NCBI RefSeq assembly: GCF_933775445.1
Contig: NC_065876.1
Location: forward strand, 7,502,001 to 7,566,000
Origin: Argentina anserina
Taxonomy: Eukaryota; Streptophyta; Magnoliopsida; Rosales; Rosaceae
DNA length: 64,000 bases
Direction of reading: 5' to 3'
The notes under the pieces were generated by a model. That model was given only the letters and a program-made list of their open reading frames with translations, was not told where the DNA came from and did not search any database. Positions 57,925-64,000 of the stretch are shown here, piece after piece. Positions within the stretch are counted from its first letter, which is position 1. Every line of letters starts with the position of its first letter. The translations under genes were made by a program, and so were the position numbers.

Positions 57925-59401
57925 TGGACATATCGTAAAGGAAGGGGTGTTTGAGTTGGAGGCTCGATGTTACGCTTTTGTTTGATTTCAAACTTGCATG
58001 TAGTTTTTTTTAAGAGAACTTGCATGTAGTTTGGTGCCTGGTATAATGTTATGTAATGGTTATGTATGCTGTTGTGATTAGTTTTTCTGAGTAGAGAGAT
58101 TGTTAGAAATTACGTGCCCGTATTTCTTGTGGACTGTGGATTTTGCAATTTTATTTTCTCTCTTTCTAGGTGCAGCTTGTAAGTTTCACTTCTATTTTAC
58201 ATGTCTTTTGTGTCTGGTTCATATATGTACAGTATTCACATCACTCTCCTTTTCAAATAAACTAGCTTGCGAGGCCCTGCTGGCTGCGGTTATAAAATGA
58301 TCGGATGATGCGCTTGCATAAAACGATGGGATAAGATCGAAACTAATCATGATAAAAGGAATGGTAGAAGATAGAATACAGAGTGGAATGCAAATGATAG
58401 GAAATTGAATTGTCTGTTACATTGTAGTATAAATTTTACATATCATTCGCTGAAGCTGTTAAAAACACACAGATCTATGGACACCTTTGTTGTTGTTCAT
58501 GCCGAAAAGCTTTCGATGTTTGCATAAATGGCCTTGTCAGTTGCCACACACTGGACTTTGATCTGGAGTCGGATCAGTAGTATGAACAGATTTTAGGCGG
58601 TCAACAGGCTGCGGTTACCTAAAGTACGGCTCAAACTAAGTTGCCGTGAGTATGATTGTCATCTTAAACATGGCCTAGAGTAGTTTAAAGGCTAAGCAAA
58701 CCGATAAGCAAACGGTGTTGTTCTTAGGTTCCTTGTGCATAGGCATATATTACTGACAGAATTTAGAATAAAACGAGTTCAGATGACTTTAGTGTTTTAA
58801 ACTCACAGGCACTCTTCATTGATCAAAACTTATATATAAAGGTATGTTTGTGTTTTACTGCAAGTTTAATATAATGTAAGCTATTCATATAGCTTATTAG
58901 AACTGGACATTGTATTACACCTGCATAACATATATAAATACTCATATACAAATATATGTGTTGATCAGAGTTTAAAATAAAAAGCTGTAAATCATGTTGA
59001 ATTTAGATAAGCTTAAAATTTGATTTGGAATGTAAATCCTGGCTGCAGTTAAAGAAACAGTTGAGATTTCAAATTGGCAGTTAAAGGACATTACAGTGTC
59101 TTTATGGATGAATCTGCTATGGTCAAATTGCCTATATATATGTCTGATACACGTTCTGTCCTTACTTCTTAGTCCCCTATACTAAGAGAACATCAAGGGT
59201 GCAATAAGGAGAAGACTATCAATGGACAACAACAATCCAGGTCATCCATTCAAAATGATCTGTGCAATATAAATAAATTTAGATATGCAGCAATCTAGAC
59301 CAAAAAAAAGAAAAGAAAAAAAGATATGCAGCAATCAATCCCAATTAAGCATAGCAGTAATTAAACATTGTAATTGATCTAATATAGTATTCAGTGCTCA
59401 C
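57925..59401. other. Intergenic DNA downstream of the Kelch-like pair
   Basis: Only short frames without family signatures are present. Confidence 0.4.
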
Positions 59402-59505
59402 CAGTTGACATAATCTTTCATGGGAAACCACATGAATTCTTCTGTACAGATCGAAAAACCATCCCGGTTGCAAATTTTCAAATCAAGGTGAGGCAAGGTA
59501 GGCAT
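59402..59505 (-). other. Exon-like segment, partner of the one at 44169-44260
   Basis: The minus strand from ATG 59505 reads MPTLPHLDLKICNRDGFSIC, then TEEFMWFPMKDYVN, ending at the donor AACTG|GTGAGC. The codon choice looks coding and the block LKICNRDGF recurs at 44.2 kb. I do not recognise the family, and no further exon was found on the left within this noncoding stretch. Confidence 0.35.
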
Positions 59506-59840
59506 ATCTACGAAAGAATGACCAATATTTTATCTACGAAAGAAAAAGAATGGTGTGACTTGCAGTTAACAAGTGGAGCTACTTATGCAGTGATAGGTAG
59601 AAGTGTAGAAGAACAGCAGACAAGTTCACATGCGAAAGATGACCCACGTACCATTACTGAAGTTAATCAATCTGACTTCTACTGTGTGTCCTGCTAATAT
59701 CGTTATCTTCTTATTCAGTACATCACTAGTAGTCAGTACTCTCTATCTATCATAATAATGCGAGTCTGGAAATCTCTCGTGCTCTTATCTGTTCGGATTC
59801 CCTAGCTCTTTTATGAGTTTATCCAGCATTTCCTCATCAA
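59506..59840. other. Intergenic DNA
   Basis: No gene is recognised. The plus-strand frame 59488-59697 has no family signature. Confidence 0.3.
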
Positions 59841-59966
59841 GTAGTGCTGCTTCCACCTTCCACCCAAATAAGTCCCAACAAACGACCGACGTAGCTCGAA
59901 ACTAAGCCAATAAATCTAGCTACTTTCTACATCATTTTTTTGGGTGGAAGGTGGAAGCAGCACTAC
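59841..59966. repeat. Perfect inverted repeat, 28-bp arms, 70-nt loop
   Basis: The left arm at 59841-59868 begins GTAGTGCTGCTTCCACC. The right arm at 59939-59966 is its exact reverse complement. A 16-bp motif (CTACTTTCTA-ATCAT) is repeated directly just before and just after the right arm. The structure would form a stable hairpin if transcribed, of a size compatible with a microRNA precursor or a young inverted duplication. Confidence 0.9.
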
Positions 59967-60864
59967 TTTCTAGATCATACTAGCAAATACTTTGTATAGC
60001 TTTGCCGATCAAAAAGATAAGGCCAGGGGACGCTATTTATAATCAAGCCGGCCAGGGTACGTATTGGATTATGATTATCGATGTTCTTATTTTATATGTA
60101 CGTATTTACAACACAGATAATTACCGGTTGTATGAACTTGAATTGGAGAAGATTAGTAGCTCTCTTCCGATAGATTCTTCCTCTTTCAACCTTCATCAAG
60201 ATACAGTAGACGACCCCAAATCCCCAATCACATGTGTTAGTCCTCAATTTCCTCATGGCAACAAAACATGAAATTTGTCTATATATCTTCTCAATTAGAG
60301 TACAAAGCGCGCAACACATAGAAGCAATGCTTCCGAAGAGAAGTTGCAAGACTGTGTTTAAATAGAGAAATATTGTATTTGTTGTGAACTAACCTTATAT
60401 ATCTTGAGAAAACATGCTTATTAAGTAATAGGTAAAAACAGCATGATGATTGCAGACAACATAGAATTATATATTACAGAGAAAAGCAACCTTGAGTTAG
60501 AAAAAGGTACCCACAAAATACTTGGCAAAACATACTCGCACTGGGGTCTTTTCCCCAATAAATTCCTTGAAATACTTTAAATAAAAGAAAAAATTAGATA
60601 TAAGCCCAATATTAAAGGTATCCCTTTAAACTAAACTCAAACCTATATTTTCTTTAATCTACACTCAATGTGAACTTTTAATTGACTATATTGCCATTTT
60701 AATATACAAAATGCTTCCTTGATTATAGTTGCGACTATAAGTGAAATTCACTATATTCCTTCTTATCATTCTTTTGAATTTAGCATATGAAGCTAAAATA
60801 TCAATTTATTTTTATTTTACCATAATTGATTACACTATTAAAGTTGGGTGATTCTTAGCTTGAG
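59967..60864. other. Intergenic DNA
   Basis: An 89-codon plus-strand frame (60002-60271) begins MPIKKIRPGDAIYNQ and has no match I recognise; I do not call it a gene. Confidence 0.35.

Positions 60865-60892
<28 letters not shown>
60865..60892. repeat. (TA)n microsatellite
   Basis: About 14 TA units. Confidence 0.85.
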
Positions 60893-60895
<3 letters not shown>

Positions 60896-61189
60896 TCCTT
60901 TCAATAGTATCCATTTTCCATACATAATCCAATTATGGTTCAGAATCTAAAGAGAATATGTTATCTTGCTTGTAAGAAATAGATGAGGCATACATGCATA
61001 CAATACTTCTTTCTTGTGTCTACGAAGAACAAGAGTTTTAATTTGAAAGAAAAGAAAATGGTTGGTGATTAAATCAAGAAATTGGTAGAATGCTTTTTGT
61101 GATTATGTTTTCACTTCTAGACTCACGTTTGGTGTTTGTCTACGAATGCCTAAAATGTCAACTTTTTTTTAATATAAAAGGAAAAATTA

Positions 61190-64000
61190 CAAAGGAGCCT
61201 GTCTAACACGATCGATGGGGGACAAATCCAGCTTGTTGGTTGAATCAGTTAAATATGATTATGTGTAGTTATGTGTGAAATTACCTACTCCCAAGTATAT
61301 GAGATCAAGTTTTAGTAAGGGAAAGTGTATAGTATTGTACCCAAGGAATTGGGGGAAACTCAACTCTAACTAGATTTCCGCAAGAAAAACTAGAAAAACA
61401 TGCATTCTAACTTTTTACAAGTTCACAACCTTAGCCATTTGGAAGCTAAGAGTCATGGAGATGATATTAATAAGTGGTAGTGAATCGACTTAGTTGATTT
61501 TTGGATTAAGCTAATCAAACTAATTCTTGCACAAAAACAACAAAGAAAGGTAAATGTAAAGATATAATCAAAAGAGGAGTAGAGACTTAGGCATTACACC
61601 TAGCCTTACCCATGCACAAATGTAACTCAAGATTAAAGCATAAACATGTTTGACAAACTTCCCCTAGTGTTTTGGTGAAGCTACCAAAAAAACCAACTAA
61701 TCATGCAATTTAACAAAGTCTTTTGGAGCCAAATTAAATCACACAACCTTAATCCCAATTATATTACCTTATAATACAAGTGGGCTATGTACCACAAGCA
61801 TAACACCCCCTTAGAGTAATTACACTCATGGCACAAGCATTAAGTTCAAGGTAAGAAATTCAAACAACTTAATATTTCCCGTAAGAAACACTAAGCCACT
61901 ACCTAAACGCTACCCATACTCACGGATTCATGAAGTTGTCAAGTTCAAGTTCTGATTCATTAATTACCTAAACATGTTTTAATGTGACAAAACTAGCAAC
62001 ACATTTCGTAAGCATTTTAAGTGTAGAAGCCCATAGATTCAACATGCATCAACATCAATTAAAAGTAAAATGAATTCATTAGCACATGAATTTGGCTAGG
62101 GCTAGCCTAGCCTCAAATCCAACTACTCACAACCCATTAAATACAACAAACCCTTGAAAATAAAATATATCAAAAGAGAAGTAGAGTAAAGAGAGAAGAG
62201 ATTACCAAGGGTTTGGTACAAATGATACCAAATCGTGCCTCTAAAGGTTTACTACCCACAAAGATGTAATAAGAAAGAGAGTGCTTCTAAGTATGGTATT
62301 AATGGGTTTCTAACAATAGAAGAACTCCATGAACACCATACTTTATCCACACAATCTAGGAACAAAGAACAAAAGTTGAGGATGACTATGAGTAGAGGAT
62401 GAAGAGAGTGAAATGAGTATGACTTTGGTAAAACCCCCATACTATCACAACTCTTTACACCAACCCAAATCTATGATACAAGTTTGTGATTGATCAAAGG
62501 TGTAAAGGATCTTTAGGTTTTGGTGAAAACCCAAGACTCTTTACACTTCTCTTTGCACAACTTGATATCTATGACTTAGGCCTAAGAAAACTATGTTAAA
62601 ATTATGGAAAATATGAAGTCTTGATGGAGTTTTAGTATGGTGAAGGAGGCTGCACGAATTTGAGAAGAATGAGGGTATTTAAAGGCCTTAGGGTCACAAA
62701 TGAAGGTGGACAAATGTGGAAGCACAAACTGTGGATCTTTTTCTTCAAAATGCTCCCCTTCATTTGTCTTTTTCTATTTTGAATTTTTAAATTAAAACTC
62801 CAATTTATGGAGCACAAATTGTGGATCTTGTTCTTGAAATGGTCCCCTTCATTTCTCTTCTTCTATTTTGAATTTAAATTGTAAATTAAAATCCACAATT
62901 CATGATTCACCAATATGCTTCATTGACTTATTGACTTTAGTCACCACCATTTCCGGCAACCACCTTCTCATCGTCGGAGTTTAACCAACATTTTCCAGTG
63001 TTGACTTTTGTTTTCTTGTGAAATCTCCACATTTGCTCTTTTACCTTGAGACTTTCACCCGATTTCAAAATATGCACTAAATCCACTCATTTTGACGTGT
63101 TTCCGATCATTTGCACATTTTCCTAATATGAGTAGGAAACGTAATAACAAATAAATAAATATACAAAAAGATAAAGTAAAAGAATAAGAATAAAGCAAAC
63201 ATTACTAGGTTAATATTAACCTAATAAACTACCTCACACTTAGACTTTGTTTGTCCTCAAGCAAACAAAAACTAAAGTAACACAACCAAACTAAATGGGT
63301 CACTTGCTTCCATTTTGAATTCAACCAATTTCCTTTTAAAAACTATGATATCAATTGAGCATGATTAGAAACTAAATTTTCGAAATGCAAGGCTAATAAA
63401 TGGATTTGGAAGGTCATGCTCAAGAAAGTATATATATGCATGTGTCACCTTAAAGTCATTTATATACGATTAACTTGGACTACATTTGCCTAACCATCAA
63501 ACTCACATGGATACACTCATTTTCACTCAAGTGTTTTTGGTTAGTGTTTACACTCAAAAGTAATTCAATGGGCACGCTTTCCATAGGCTTGCTCTTCAAT
63601 CTTTCCTCCACATGATCATTGCATGACTTCTTTCGGATCACAAGTTCTTTTATTTTGGTTGTAATAGGACTTAAGGCGGGAGATTAAGAAATAAAATGAA
63701 ATATATCATAAATTCTAAGCCTCATAGTAAGCAATTCTCTTGTTGAGATCCCATAATACACTTTAACAACTATATGTGCTTTGTAACTTACTCATTCCAC
63801 AAACTCAACTACAACTAAATTACTAAATTATTCTGATAACTCTTTTTGGATTTTTTTAAACTATTTTTTTTCACAACAATTGTTTTTTTCACTAGCACTA
63901 ATTTTTGATGACCCTAGTCTATATTTGATTTTGAGTAATTTATTTGATATTGTGAACATGTCTAGAGTCACCATTTTTCTTTTTCTTGGCTACACACAAG
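61190..64000. mobile_element. Probable retroelement-derived sequence running off the window
   Basis: There is no coding frame. The block at 63225-63275 (CTACCTCACACTTAGACTTTG, then TTGTCCTCAAGCAA) resembles noncoding stretches common in plant Ty3/gypsy Tat/Athila-type elements read in reverse. Boundaries and class are uncertain because the sequence continues past the window. Confidence 0.3.
62721..62900. repeat. Tandem duplication of a 90-bp unit
   Basis: The text starting AGCACAAACTGTGGATCTT at 62721 is repeated, with some differences, from 62811 (AGCACAAATTGTGGATCTT). Both units continue into CCCCTTCATTT and TTCTATTTTGAATTT. Confidence 0.75.

Noticed and set aside
60002..60271. 89-codon plus-strand frame
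   Set aside because: It has no family signature and no neighbouring exon; kept only as a note in the intergenic entry.

Overview
This window is nuclear DNA from a flowering plant. The evidence is intron-containing genes with GT/AG junctions, two plant tRNA genes, long AT-rich intergenic stretches, and many plant transposon types (solo LTRs, Tourist-like and hAT MITEs, a CACTA-like element, a degraded Ty1/copia element, LINE debris). The exact taxon cannot be fixed from sequence alone; a eudicot, possibly Rosaceae, is my inference. There are no bacterial features and no CRISPR array.

Layout. 1-12,000 is repeat-dominated: a truncated LTR on the minus strand, a Tourist-like MITE, a 3-kb solo LTR with perfect 5-bp target duplications, and a hAT MITE with perfect 8-bp duplications. 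12,300-15,500 holds a five-exon phosphoglycerate mutase-like (AT74/AT74H-type) gene, a broken tandem copy of its first exon just upstream, a tRNA-Trp gene lying antisense inside one of its introns, and a tRNA-Ala gene just downstream. 18,232-20,347 is a two-exon BTB/POZ gene on the minus strand. 20,900-30,000 is mostly noncoding, with a second Tourist-like MITE, a long-TIR Mutator-like element with later sequence inserted in it, and two very small spliced reading frames of uncertain status.

30,300-37,350 holds a four-exon Kelch-like gene, a weak TIR element, and a four-exon gene whose product looks like a degenerate kinase fused to a KEN ribonuclease domain of the IRE1/RNase L type. The three KEN catalytic positions (Tyr, Asn, His) are present with the spacing of the human enzyme, but the frame is shifted once in the last exon. 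37,783-43,942 is bounded by CACTA-type ends and a CCT duplication. It contains a pile of foldback MITEs, a near-perfect 1.07-kb inverted repeat, and short pieces that look like captured exons.

44,600-54,000 holds a hAT MITE, a heavily mutated copia element on the minus strand, another solo LTR of the TGTAAC family, and an internally deleted LINE. 54,165-57,924 carries a tandem pair of Kelch-like genes: one nearly intact but with a frameshifted tail, and one with a broken body but an intact tail. The rest is noncoding or repeat sequence, apart from a short exon-like segment at 59.4 kb that matches one at 44.2 kb, and a perfect 28-bp-arm hairpin at 59.85 kb.

The genes do not form a pathway. 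The window is best read as an island of a few conserved genes in repeat-rich DNA, with a young gene family (Kelch-like) and a possible lineage-specific pseudokinase-RNase as its most unusual coding content.
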